Program-made: the position numbers and the translations under genes
The notes under the pieces: model-generated
Told to the model about the DNA's origin: nothing
Seen by the model: only the letters and a program-made list of their open reading frames with translations
Databases searched by the model: none
Assembly (NCBI RefSeq): GCF_042242105.1
Contig: NC_092013.1
Location: forward strand, 17,931,618 to 17,995,617
Source of the DNA: Pempheris klunzingeri
Taxonomy: Eukaryota; Chordata; Actinopteri; Acropomatiformes; Pempheridae
Length of the DNA: 64,000 bases
Direction of reading: 5' to 3'
Shown here: positions 37,301 through 62,330 of the stretch, piece by piece
How positions within the stretch are numbered: position 1 is the first letter of the stretch
Layout of the letters: every line of letters starts with the position of its first letter

Positions 37301-39225
37301 TAAAAGAGACGATGACCTCAGTTCGCAAAGATCATAAAGCACGTTCACTGTGACAGTTTAATTGTTACTTTGATCAACTGTTTTACTGCGATAATTACAG
37401 CATCCCAGCATGTGACATTCAGTGCTCCGAGCTTTGAACCAGGAGAACACAGTGTCCAAGTTCGAACCACAGCATATTGTCGTACAAAGCCAATAAAAAA
37501 TATGAACGAAGCAGATTTGGTGGTAAGGGATTTAATCCTATCTTGACGGTGACTTCATCAGGTTGCGTTTTAACCTTTGATTCTGTTCACACTCACCATG
37601 GCGGACACGACCCGGCCGATGTAGACGGGGTTGTTTCGGTTCAGGTAGTCCAGTCTTGTGTTCTTTTGGTGCTGAGGGCTGACTTGGAGCAGATTCAGAC
37701 ACATCTCCAGAACACCAGGCTCATACTTTACAGGCGGAGAGAATTTAATGGCAGAATTAAATTAACATTTAATGACACGTGAAACATATTCTAATAAATA
37801 TGTGCTTAACTTGCTCTCCAGTAACCAATATGTGATGTTTGAGGTCGGGATTTGGGTGCTTGTCACCTGTTAACATTTGACTACGCAGTTACTATTTGCC
37901 ATTGCCAGTGTTTAATCCAACTCAAGTATTACTACAAGTGGATACAAGCAGTAGGCCTACTTGTACAGCTATAATAAATGGTGAGGCTTACTGTCAGACA
38001 GCAGGAGCTGCCACAGATCTGAGTCTGCACCTCTACTGTAAATAACCTGATCTTTTTTTTTTCTTAATGAACATTTACAAAAATTCAAACCAACATATAT
38101 AATTTTCATACCTGATCGAAGGACCATGGTCTTGACAACAGGTTCACAGCTGTGCCCATGTACAGCAACCCAGAGTCGTTCTGGACGTACTCCTCTCTCT
38201 GGTCCTCAAAGGGAATATACACTGCATCCTCTGCAAGAAATAAACCCGACATTTAGCACATCCTAGTGTGTACATTTTAAAACACCAAACACCAGAGACA
38301 GTTTAAGACTTTTTTTTTTTTAGATTTTATGTCTCTGTTTTGCAAAGGTGGTGCCAGACATTTGCTATGATGAATCCTTACCTTACATCACCACTGTACT
38401 GACTCCCATTAAAAGAACTAACTAAAGGTGATAAAGGAACTCATTCAACCACACAAATCATATCTGCAACTATGTCTGGATTGGTTAGCCCACGATTGTA
38501 TAATCTAACCCTCTGAGCCTGTAAAACTTTGTATGAGCTTCATGATCATTTCACTGGGTTGACTTGCACTCACCACGACACCAGGGATTGCAGAGCAGGG
38601 TGAATTTGCCAAACGCGAAGATCCTCTGGCTGTATTGAGTGAACACAAACAGCTGAAATCTGTAGCGGCCCACAGAGGCAGAGGCAGGGGAGGAGATCTC
38701 TATGGAGGGGCACTGGAGATTCAGGCTCTCTGGGTCCATGTAGGCTTTCCAATGGGTGGACGAAACCCTCTTGGAAAAAGTGACTGGCATTATCACATAC
38801 AGGCGGCCTGAGGAGAGAAGAGGGGGAATTAGGTCAAAGGAATTTTGTGGTTCAGATGGGTTGCATACACAAGTCCGCCCCCAAACAGGCGTTCTAGATT
38901 ACCTAGCATAACTTTGATCCTCAGAGAGTCATTCTTGGGGTTGAAGGGTCGGCCCTTCAGCAGCAGACTGACTCTGAACGGGGCTCCTCTTCGCACCACC
39001 AGGTCTTTGGTGCTGCTGAAGCCCTCCGTCCTGTGTCTCTTAAGGTTTTCAGATTTTTCCAGGTTGACATATTGTATCCTCAAGTCTGCAAAAAAAAAAA
39101 ATGAAGGAATTGCTGTAAAACATGCACTCAGCAGTTAAATACAAAGAGATCAAGAATAAAAAGATGGGTCACAGTTAAGTAATTAAAAAGATCTGGCATT
39201 TCTGAGGACAAATCTCACCTTCCAT
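34348..39225 (-). CDS. Transglutaminase (TGM2-like), complete, 14 exons
   Basis: Coding exons from 5' to 3': 39219-39225, 38903-39085, 38574-38807, 38112-38230, 37597-37725, 37116-37293, 36725-36860, 36459-36562, 36101-36340, 35915-35977, 35611-35820, 35356-35513, 34931-35067, 34348-34501; GT-AG throughout, phases agree, 683 aa (human TGM2 is 687). It forms Ca2+-dependent gamma-glutamyl-lysine isopeptide cross-links. The order is N-terminal beta-sandwich (1-140), catalytic core, then two beta-barrels. The triad is intact: Cys274 in [11 protein letters not shown], His332 in NFHVWVECW, Asp355 in LDPTPQERS; Trp238 matches the transition-state Trp of TGM2. [10 protein letters not shown] favours a TGM2-like paralogue, other parts resemble TGM5/TGM1, so I give no symbol. 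Residues that bind GTP in TGM2 appear replaced. The start was chosen as MED... because exon 1 of TGM genes encodes only a few residues and a TATA box lies 60 bases upstream; an in-frame ATG at 39271-39273 would add 16 residues. Confidence 0.92.
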
Positions 39226-39283
39226 TTGGTAGTGTCGCTTTCTCAAAGCAATGCTGTATGTTCCTGCTGTCATCCTCTTCAGC

Positions 39284-39291
39284 TATATAAA
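39284..39291 (-). promoter_or_regulatory. TATA box of the transglutaminase gene
   Basis: Read on the minus strand the sequence is ggtttatatagc. A start site about 30 bases downstream falls near 39255, between the two in-frame ATGs (39271-39273 and 39223-39225), which would make the second ATG the first one in the mRNA. Confidence 0.45.
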
Positions 39292-39674
39292 CCTTTGCCC
39301 CACCCTCTGGAAGAATTTCCCAAGTGCTATAGTGTGAACAGGTTTTCCTTGGTAGTTTCTAAGGGCCTCAAGTCATTTAACAAAACACTCACTTATTTTG
39401 GACACCCCTCCTTTTTGACAATGATGCAGATGTACGATATCAGCGTAAGGCAAAACGTACCTGATTTATCAGACTCACCCAGTTCAACAGAAGGACATAG
39501 ATCTGCGTGACATTTGCTTGTTGGGTGGGAACTCTTGCAACACCCTGTTATGTTTTGCAACATAGATATGAGACCTGTAGCTGGAGTAGTTATACTATTT
39601 TCAGCAAAGTGGATGGTAAATCAAATGGCCTTTTCTGGCTAATGTCCATTCTAACAGCTCTCAGACTTTTATTC

Positions 39675-39914
39675 TACACTGTTGCCCATAATGTTGGAAT
39701 AAAATGTTTTTTTCCTCTTCTCATGAAATGATTGTGACAATGTGATTTATTCTTGATAAATAAAGTGTATATCTTCTCAACTTTATTGATCAAACTCTTC
39801 CAAACATATCACAGTGAAACTTAAACCACAATTAACCTTTGCAAACTGTGTATTCAGGCTTTAACAAAATTGGGGGTATTGAACAATTATTCCAACTTTA
39901 TGGGCAACAGTGTA
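39675..39914. mobile_element. MITE with terminal inverted repeats (Tc1/mariner-type)
   Basis: The left end reads TA-cactgttgcccataatgt-tggaataa and the right end is its near-perfect inverse, ttattccaac-tttatgggcaacagtg-TA. TA dinucleotides flank both ends, as expected from Tc1/mariner target duplication. The element is 240 bp including the TAs, AT-rich inside, with no coding capacity, so it would have been moved in trans. Confidence 0.8.
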
Positions 39915-40903
39915 GTATTTTTCAAATGTGCTGTTTTACTGCTGCATGTCGAGCGCAAGTTCAGCATGACGCCACATGCATTGTATATTTCAGCTGAAGG
40001 TGTTGCAAAATTTTATTGGAAAGTAAGAGGTGACTCAGGTTTTTGATGACAGGTGCCTGCCAGCCAGGAACGTAAATGGCCAGATAACAATCATCTCTTA
40101 AATCACTGCTGCAAATCAACCGTGACAGAATTTTGTCATTTGTTCCATGTAAACTGACAAAACAAGAACCTGGGCTTTGTTGTTTTACCTCCAACTTAGT
40201 ACTGCTTCGTAATACTTAATAATACTTTTAATGTTTTTCAAACTTAGTTTAAGTGTGCAGACTTACATGTTCTTCACCTCCAGACTGATTTATTCTCAAC
40301 ATCATTGAATTGGCACTGCCGTATATGTATAAAAACATAAACTGTACAATACTGTAAAATAAATATTATAAAAAACCATAAGAACGCTTCTAGAAATGGT
40401 CTTAGCCAAAAATTGATTGATTTAGATTGGTTGCCTGTTGATTAACCTCCTACCATTATTTTACTGAATAAATCTACAAATCTACTGACCTTCTATATAA
40501 AGAGGAGCTAAGTGTTTGTTCATACACCTGAGTTAGATTCTGGTCCGAATGAAATATTGTCTGGTCAATAAACTGCAGTAGTGGTTAGCTTCAGATAGTG
40601 TGGTGGGCCTGCTTGTATCTCATTCTTCACTGTTGTTTTAAACCCACATGAACCATGATACAAACGGTACATTAGAGTACCATTGTACCTCATGATAGGT
40701 ACTGTGGCACTCCACCAGGTACAATGGTAGGCCCTAGTGTTGTGTGTGACTTTACTGTTAAATGCAATTAAAGACCGACATGTTCTGGTCTGTAAGCAGA
40801 AGTAATTACAAGAAAAAGTAAAACATGAAGATAAAATGCCCATCATAGTACAATAATACAATATTGGTACATAATGAAAAAGAATAGATTACAGATTGAA
40901 AAT

Positions 40904-40926
40904 ACACACACACACACACACACACA
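40904..40926. repeat. (AC)n microsatellite
   Basis: Short uninterrupted AC tract in intergenic DNA. Confidence 0.9.
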
Positions 40927-41329
40927 AGTATGTTTTATCTTCCTCTCCCTGCACACACGCCCCTTAATCCACTGCCCTCAGCCTTGACAGTGTTGCACAG
41001 TTACTTTTGCCCCAGAAAAAAAGGGTGGGAGTTCACTTGGAGCAAAATAATGTTTCTATTGATGTTGCCTCCAAGAGAAAAGTTTTATTGTGCAAGTCCT
41101 TTTCAAGTGGTAGCGCAGTCATCGGTTTACAATGACAGGTATGCACAGTGTATTTGGGTAGGATGCATTTTTGGAGAATGAACATTGATTTTAAGTCGCA
41201 ACAGAGGTCATGCTCTATCCCTTTATCTATCAGGTGTCTCCGTATTAAAGAACTGTAGGACCAATTTTGGTTACTCAATGCAAGCAAAGTTTTAATCACA
41301 CAATGGTCAATATAAAGATTTTTAGCTGA

Positions 41330-41524
41330 GTGGCTCTAAAGCTGACAATGTCCGTCTGTCAGTCTTTCGATTGGTTGGTCCGCCACTTTGGTCCACACTC
41401 AGATATCTCAACAACTATTGGATGGATTTCGTTGACATTTTGGTCCCAGAGGATGAATCCTAACTATTTGCTGATAACTTTTTCCTCTAGTACTTCCATG
41501 AGGTTGAAACTTTTGTTTTCAGTT
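41330..41524 (+). repeat. Fragment of a fish dispersed repeat
   Basis: Words such as 'gtctgtcagtctttcg', 'tatctcaacaactattggat' and 'cccagaggatgaatcctaac' are typical of a high-copy teleost repeat. It directly abuts the broken left end of the truncated Tc1 element at 41525. Confidence 0.6.
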
Positions 41525-42335
41525 CACTCAAAATCTCACGATACATGGCCCCATTCATTCTTTCCTTTACACGGATCAGTCGTCTTGGTCCCTTTACAGA
41601 AAAACAGCCCCAAAGCATGATGTTTCCACCCCCATGCTTCACAGTAGGTATGGTGTTCTTTGGATGCAACTCAGCATTCTTTCTCCTCCAAACACGACAA
41701 GTTGAGTTTTTACCAAGAAGTTCTATTTTGGTTTCATCTGACCATATGACATTCTCCCAATCCTCTTCTGGATCATCCAAATGCTCTCTAGCAAACTTCA
41801 GACGGGCCTGGACATGTACTGGCTTAAGCAGGGGGACACGTCTGGCACTGCAGGATTTGAGTCCCTGGCGGCGTAGTGTGTTACTGATGGTAGCCTTTGT
41901 TATTTTGGTCCCAGCTCTCTGCGGGTCATTCACTAGGTCCCCCGTGTGGTTCTGGCATTTTTGCTCACCGTTCTTGTGATCATTTTGACTGTTTGAGGTT
42001 GTGGACAGGTGTCTTTTATACTGATAACGAGTTCAAACAGGTGCCATTAGTACAGGTAACAAGTGGAGGACAGAGGAGCCTCTTAAAGAAGAAGTTACAG
42101 GTCTGTGAGAACCAGAAATCTTGCTTGTTTGTAGGTGACCAAATACTTATTTTACCGAGGATTTTACCAATTAATTCATTAAAAATCCTACAATGTGATT
42201 TCCTGGATTCTTTACCCCCATTCTGTCTCTCATAGTTGAAGTGTACCTATGATGAAAATTACAGGCCTCTCTCATCTTTTTAAGTGGGAGAACTTGCACA
42301 GTTGGTGGCTGACTAAATACTTTTTTGCCCCACTG
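41525..42335 (-). mobile_element. Truncated Tc1-like element with transposase remnant
   Basis: The copy starts inside the transposase coding region at 41525 and runs to the intact right terminus, ending 'ttttttgccccactg' with TA at 42336-42337. By eye it differs at only about six positions from the corresponding 465 bases of the fuller copy at 58633-60226. A 224-base internal deletion with a 3-base GAC microhomology removes the N-terminal part of the transposase, and the whole left end, including the last third of the transposase with the second Asp and the Glu of the catalytic triad, is missing. The remaining open frame (about 41487-41933) includes the SDETKIE motif. It cannot encode a transposase. 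Confidence 0.85.
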
Positions 42336-42337
42336 TA

Positions 42338-43329
42338 TATACAAATGTCACGTAACTTTAAGCCCATTGCAATCGCTCACTCGGCTCTGAGGCTGTGATC
42401 TGACAATCTGTCGTGGTCAGTAGCGACTCTCTCACGCTCTTCTTCACAGTGGGTGTGTGCTTCGAGCCGGTTGGAGACTCTGGTTATGTGCTGTGCGGAT
42501 AGGTAGTTACTTTGATAAACAGGCAGTCCAGTCACGTTGATTGGCCAAGTTTATTACAGTCCTGTGAGGTCAAAGACATCAGATTTTTTTTTTTCTTGTT
42601 TTAGTCAAACTATTTATCGCTGTGGGCTGTAATCAGTATTTCAGCCAATATAACAAAAAGTGCCTCTAAATTGCAGACCCTGCCTTTAATGTGTGAGAAG
42701 GATTCTTCACTGTGCACATCCAGTATCTTTTGTACAGGTGCAGGATTCCAGCATAAAAAGATGCTCAACAGCACTACACTTGAACAGCTGCCATTTTTAA
42801 ATACTAAGCTGTCATTACTTTAGTTCATATATTTTATTCACTGTGTATTATTATAGTTACAGAAGAACCCTACGGATGTGCAAATGTCTCAACTGTCAAA
42901 CAAATCGGTTGACAAGCATATTGCTTACATTGTAAAACCAGTTTCCCAACTGACAACATTTCAACCTGTTTTGCATTAAATGTATTTTGTCTTTTATTCT
43001 GTGGCAGCTGTAGTGGCCATTGGACAACTGTACAATCACCCATACATCAGCAGGAAAATCATACTGGATATGCAAATATGCTCATGTAGCTCTTAAGATG
43101 GTAATGTGGCATCAAACAACACTAGTAGCTACGTAGTGTGTTGAACTCTCGAGAGTACACGTCAATAAATTAAATATTAACAATAAAAAAGACTTTGCAC
43201 AGTACAAACTATGATCTAGTGAAAAAGGCAACATTCAATTATATTTGGAATATTAATGATTATATAAAAATAATAATGCAATTGTTGTATTGTAGCGATC
43301 TGGTCCATACTGAAAAAAAACCTAAAACA
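42338..43329. other. Intergenic region and 3' UTR of pxmp4
   Basis: No coding region recognised. On the minus strand, downstream of the pxmp4 stop codon, an AATAAA signal (tttatt on the plus strand) lies at 42992-42997, which would give a 3' UTR of roughly 0.35 kb. Confidence 0.4.
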
Positions 43330-44404
43330 TCATTTCAAAGGAGCACTCCTTGGCTTATTATAAACAAGAAAGTCAGAGATGTCGTGCCACACGTTGCTGT
43401 CGTGGTAGAGGTAGTTCATTGAGGACTGCAGCGAGGGCTGGAGGGTGTGTGGGTAATATTCAAACAGCCACAAGACAATGCCCCACACCAGCGTGGCGAA
43501 GAGTGGGAAAGGGTCGTGTTTCGGCTGGGGGATAAATCCTTTCTCCACAGCCAGTCGAGACAGAGCGAACAGGATCCTGGACAGCAAGTACATGTTGATC
43601 TGGAGAAGAGAAGGGCGTTTTAAGGTACTGAACACATTTACTGAAGCGATTATGGCCAGTCTTGCAATGTGACAGCAGGGGACGGCTGCACTACACGCTC
43701 ATCATACCTGACTGTTGATGTTGTTGTTATCTCCAAACACTAACCATCCTCCGACACAGGCGGCCAGAAAGGAGTGAGACTGTAAAGTCTTTCCCTGGAT
43801 CCTCTCCTGCAGGGCCTGCAGTCCTTTGTATGTGAACACGAAGCACGCCAGGTTACGGGAGTGGGTGTACGTGGCCTTCAAAATGGCTTTGAGCTTTTCC
43901 TTCAGACTATCAAGACAGAAGAAAAACAGGTTCGGAGTGAAAAGACATGGAGAGTGTTGGTGTAATAGCGAAAATACCCAAATTCTTACCTGCCACTTCT
44001 GAATAGAAATGTCATCACCAGGGCATGTGGTGCTCTGATTTTGGCCCCATATCTGAGAAACAAGCACAGTGTAAAGTCACTGCTGCCTAGAAAGCAAAGT
44101 GACTACAAACACACATCAAACTTTGCTTCTGGTTTAGTCAACAGTATCTGCTGCTAACAATGGTTGTTGCCATAAGCTTCCACGGTGGCTCCAGCCAAAC
44201 ATCTGTTAGCTAACGACAACAGCTGTGACAGTAAACTATGGTGAACTAGTTTACTAGCTAGTAGGATCATTTAGTGAATATTTTTACTCACACGGCGCCG
44301 TTTCTGAACCCTTTCACAACTGCCAAGGCCGCTTTGTATTTCTCCTGCTGCAGAAGGTTGTTGACGGTGTACAGAAGAGTTTTGATCAGGTCCGGACCTG
44401 CCAT
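43330..44404 (-). CDS. pxmp4: Peroxisomal membrane protein 4 (PMP24)
   Basis: Four exons: 44292-44404, 43990-44052, 43708-43906, 43330-43599; GT-AG borders, phases agree, 214 aa against 212 in human. PXMP4 is an integral peroxisomal membrane protein of the Tim17/Tim22/Tim23/PMP24 family; its molecular role is poorly known. Family blocks are all present: ALAVVKGFRNGAVYGAKIR (residues 26-44), PHALVMTFLFRSGSLKEKL, FVFTYKGLQALQ, FGDNNNINSQINMYLLSR, LFALSRLAVEKG, QPSLQSSMNYLYHDSNVWHD and FLVYNK near the end. Hydrophobic segments follow in FLAACVGGWLVFG and LFATLVWGIVLWLF. The start ATG is in the position of the human one. It lies between itch and the transglutaminase on the same strand, with about 3.5 kb to the itch stop codon. 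Nothing suggests damage. Confidence 0.96.
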
Positions 44405-47400
44405 GACTTTCAGTGGAGCCGAGGGGACACAAATGCATGTTGGACACACAAATTCCGGAGTGATGCGTCACAGCGGAAAGTCGCCGTAGTGCAACATCAA
44501 GACTTGAGTTCCTACGTGAATTGAAGACAATAATTATATTGTACGTTATTGTGGTGTTTTTGGGACTATGACAAAAATGAAAAATCTATATATTTAAAAT
44601 ATAAATGAAAGTATGCAAGCCTATAGTAGTGATGGCATTAACAGCCCACCATCCCTCCTCACCTGACAGATACACACGTCTCACCAGTGTTTTGCTGCTC
44701 TGTCAGTTTTCTTTCTTTGGCTAACATGCTTAACATGTTTCAGAACATTTCCTGAACCATGTGGCCTTTTCTTTTCTTCATAAGAGTATCGTATTTCTAA
44801 CAATCTGCCCCTTCTAACTATAAAAGATAGAGCTTGTCTGATACTGTTTTTTTAAAGTTTTTTTTAGTCCCATTTTAATATGAAATTGGTAACAGAGGGA
44901 GTTTGTTTTCATAGTAAACACAGGAGAAGCAGGGTTCTTTCTCCTCCTAATCCTCCTCTAAACTCGTCTTGGGGAGCTGTCTCAGCAACACTGTAGTGAC
45001 ATAACTGTCAAAAATCATCAGGCAAAATTTGGAGAGATTATGGAAATAGATACGGAGATGGAATGATTATAAGACTGGATCAAGAAGTTATGGCTGAGGG
45101 GTGCACAGTGCCATTTTCAATTCCCTTGAGACACTGTTGGGAAAGTGAAGGAGGACAATTGGCAAAACATTTGTTGTCAAATTAAAGAAACAAAAGAAGA
45201 GATGAACTGAGTGTAGGACATTGTAAAACAAATGTGGAAAATGTTGGGGTGATGAAAAATAATGAGCACTACACACGTGTCCTGCAGGAGCCCAGTGTTT
45301 TAATCATTTTATTACTGTTTTTTTCTCTCAATCAGTCCAGTCCATTGTTGCATGAAACCCCTCCTCCAAATAAATAGTATTCAACTTTTGACTTCCATTT
45401 ATCTAAAAACTCAGAGCCTCAAAAAAGAAACAAACAGTGATTACACTATCAACATGATTTACAATGCAATTGGTACAACTAAAACACTATCTTGCATATT
45501 TCTATACATTTAACTGCCCCATGATCTGGAACATAGCAGTGATTAAACAGTGAAGTGGTTAATTCAACCAGTCTGGAGTGTCAAGGTGCTTTATTATAAG
45601 TTGTAATCTGTTAAAATATTCAACAGTCAACATTTGAATCACAAAACTTTTTTTTTGTTTTTTTAAAATCAAGGTTCTTTTTTTGTGTTTACAATTATCT
45701 CTTCACAAGTCTGCACACCAGTAGCTACACGGTGAGTTTCGTAGGTGTGCGTGTGCTGAATTACTGCCAGTAAAGAGGAAAATGTGAGATCATGTGACAA
45801 CCGAGTATAAAGAAAGAAGTAAATGGTATCAACTGAGGATTAATATACCTGTCAGGTCAGTGAGGCAGAGCTCAAGTCTTCGAGAACAACCAGCATTGAC
45901 ATTACGCAATGACTTTCTGAGTAAGTTGTGTAGATACGTCCTTCGTCAGTTTACTGTGAAATTAAAGGGAACTTGCTGAAACTGAATTTGTAATAACTTG
46001 TCAATGATCTGGGATACACACTGAAATGACACCACATATTTTACACCACGCTGTCCACACACATAAACAGCACACAGCTTGATGCTTGGACTTATCGTTA
46101 AAAAATATCACTTTAAGACTGAAATTCTGTCCATATTCTGGACTGAAAATTGTAGCAGAGTAAACTTTGTTTACATTTTTGTACTTCAGTGTTACCCACT
46201 AATCTAATAAAGGACAACTAACAGCTAAGTGGTGACATCTGATGTGAAATGACATCATTTGGGGGATGTTGGTAACTAGGACTTTCAAGTCCAAATGGTT
46301 TGCAAAAAATGAGTAAATATAGTCCTTTGGTAGCTCGTTTCATAGTCATTTTCTTAAAGTGATACTCTACCTGACACTGAAAAGAAACTTTGATGGTTTT
46401 GATGATAGCTGAGCTGTTTTTTGGAAAAGACATGGAATACACTAGGCCTGTACAAATCGGAATAACTAACACCCTATAAAACTAGGGCCATTTTCTGTTA
46501 CATTAATTCAAATGTTGCTTATCAGCTTATGCCTGCAACTCAGAGGGATCCACTGCTTGTTTGAAGTAAATGTATTAAGATATTAAACACATTTTCTATT
46601 TTGTAAGTATATTTACATTAACTGCATTAGCCACTTAACACAATAACAGGATTCAGTATCTGCATTACTGATCTCGGATAATACTTGGCTACCATTCAGT
46701 GGGAATAGGTCATTATTGGACTAATCATTGTTACCTACTACACACAACATCCTAACAGTCCCACGTCATTAGTAACAGCTCATAATTATCAAGAAAAGAC
46801 TTCTCAGTCTCCCTGACTGGTGAAGGAGGTGACTATCCGTGTTCAAACAGGCTGATATTACACACAGCACAGACCAATATGGGGAAGGCAAAGTTTATCA
46901 AATCAAAACACAGCCAGACCAGTTTCACCACATACGCTTGCAAATATGCAAATGTTCTCTACTTCATCTTACGAATTAAAATCAATAGTATATGCTGAAA
47001 CTTATCAAAGTGTTATAAAATGATCAAACAAATCACTGTTTGGCTCTATTATTGGCAAAAATGTTTTCTACAAAACTATTGCACATAAAAATACAACCTC
47101 TCTTAAGAACAATCACAACCGCCTTACTATTCACTTAACTATGTGCAAACTAGTTTCAACTCATTAGAAAGTTAAGTAATCAAGCTGTCAAAATAAGAGA
47201 AATTATTATTTCAATTAGTATGATCGTCTTTATCAAAGTTATTAAACAAACTGCACATGTGCTACGGAAGTCAGTCCAAACAGTCAGCTGATAAAAAAAA
47301 AAAAAAAAAAAATCATCCATTCATCCATCCTTTCAACGAACAAAATAAAAGTTGAGCCCGAAAGACCCCAAACCATATATGTGCCTCTGATGTTGCTTTT

Positions 47401-47915
47401 AGATATGAACCTTTTTTATTTTAATTCAAAATGCACAAATATGGTTCTTTCCTCTAAAATTCTTATCACTAGTGCATAGACCCGACAAGGCGGCTCTTAA
47501 GAAGTTACTACTGCACAGATTCACAGATGTACGTGTAGAAACTGCACTTGCGCAACGTACAGCGAGTGCAGACATGACAGGGTGAGAAAGGCATCTCTTC
47601 GGCCTCCGTCACCTCATAGTGGGCTGGTCAAGGCTAAGCGAGATCAGCTGGATTAGGGTAACTGGTCATACAGGTGAGAAGTGAAACAGGGTGAGGAGGA
47701 CTCACAAGTCTCTTGTGGGAAAAAAACAAATTTATAATAACACCTTAGAAACAGTTATTACTGCATATGATCGTGTGACAGAAAAGAAAGATTTGTACGT
47801 CACTCTACCAGTTTATAAGCAGCTCCTGGCTGCAAGGAGAATCTGTTAAAAAGTGCTCTTGTCTGAAATGAATATGGCTCCTCCAACCCAGCCTGCAGCT
47901 CCTGCTCTTGTTGCA
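44405..47915 (-). other. pxmp4 promoter region and long 3' UTR/tail of itch
   Basis: No coding exon recognised. Next to pxmp4 (44405-44520) the sequence is CpG-containing and presumably holds its promoter. Toward itch, minus-strand polyadenylation signals (tttatt on the plus strand) occur near 45308, 45590 and 47412, so the itch 3' UTR may be up to about 2.6 kb, in keeping with the long 3' UTR of vertebrate ITCH. A T-rich tract at 45645-45690 and an A-run at 47292-47311 are present. Confidence 0.4.
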
Positions 47916-61083
<13,168 letters not shown>

Positions 61084-62194
61084 GGTTCATCCATAACACT
61101 GCAGCTTTGTTTGGCTACACCGAAAGGACCTGCAACCAGCAGCATTGTATGTAAACATGGGACACTCTATATAGGTAACCTACTTAACAGTGATTAGGCT
61201 ATTAGGTTGCCACAGTCAGTGGAAAATATAGCCTGGCTTTACATACAATGGCAAGAATTGATTAAGGAGGATATCCAAGTAAAACAAAGGGTTCTGGACA
61301 TCTTAAACAGGTTATGTCTATAATGGACCTAAGTCAAAGAAAAGACTGATAATTATAGATCTCCACAAAAAAAAAGGTGCTAAATATTTCAGGTGCATCT
61401 CCATTACAGTATGAATTCAAACTAAAAACTGTTTTAGCATAACATCAACTGTCTATAATCCCACTAACAGGCAGCTGTATTTTATCATCAGCTGACTCTG
61501 TCTAACTCACCTTCTACAATATTATTTCACAACTCTGTGTCTGTCAAACGGAGTGTGTTCACACATACAAACTGCACTGACATGCACATCACCCACTGAC
61601 TTGGTCTAATCTTTGCTATTTCAAGAAACCACCGTGTGCCCTTCATAACGGAAAATCCCATCCGTAACTATATTAAGTCTCACTAAACCCCCACTCCTAA
61701 TCTTTGGCAGTAGCATTTGACGGGACCAGAGGGTGGTTTAAATGCTTAAGAAAGGGGACACGTTAATATATTTTGACAGGGGGATGCTAAGAGTGAATCA
61801 TGTAGTAAGATAAAAGTTGTCCAAGAGGCGACGTGTTCCCTCCTGTCTGCAACATGAAGGCAGTTAGCTTGTTAGCTTCATCTGTTAGCAGGGGCTTAGC
61901 TAACAGGAGATCTGTTGTCAAGACAACTTCTAACAAGAGCCTCTCATAAAGTAACGCTTTGGTTAGTGGCATTGCTACGACTTAGGTCATTGTTGGCTAT
62001 AATGTCAATTATTTTTGTGAATCACTCGTAGAAACTGAGAAGTTCCACCACCTGGAGCAACTTTGTTCGCCCTGAGCACCGTGGCTTTAGCTAACCATGC
62101 ATTAACTAACGCCGCCCGGCTCCCGGAGTCGCTTCGGTCATTTAGTCGAGGAAATCTAACACCTGTCATTCATCTGAAGGCTAAAAGCCCATAC
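61084..62194 (-). other. itch: itch 5' UTR part and first intron
   Basis: Just upstream of the itch ATG two possible acceptors are seen on the minus strand (gctggttgcag ending at 61130, and aagctgcag ending at 61101). The rest up to a donor at 62193-62194 (ctgtcag then gtatgg) is probably intron; no repeat or other exon recognised. Confidence 0.45.
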
Positions 62195-62330
62195 CTGACA
62201 GAAGCAGACGACAAAGGGCCACAAAGACTTTAGTTTCAGCTTTGCCTAGATTGTTGACAGGTAGCTGCCTGCCATCATAGGGCTGTGTTCCGCTAGCCAG
62301 AACCTGCCCAGCTTTTCCGGTATGAGTTTT
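62195..62330 (-). promoter_or_regulatory. itch: Candidate non-coding first exon and promoter of itch
   Basis: On the minus strand the segment ends in a good donor (cttctgtcag followed by gtatggg) and contains no long reading frame. It is followed on its upstream side by AT-rich sequence. The upper coordinate is a guess. It lies about 0.9 kb from the 5' end of the divergently transcribed bloc1s1. Confidence 0.4.

Larger units (their letters stand above)
39292..41329. other. Intergenic region between transglutaminase and pxmp4 (distal part)
   Basis: No gene recognised. It holds the MITE at 39675-39914, a (CA)n at 40904-40926, and otherwise AT-rich single-copy-looking sequence. Confidence 0.5.
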
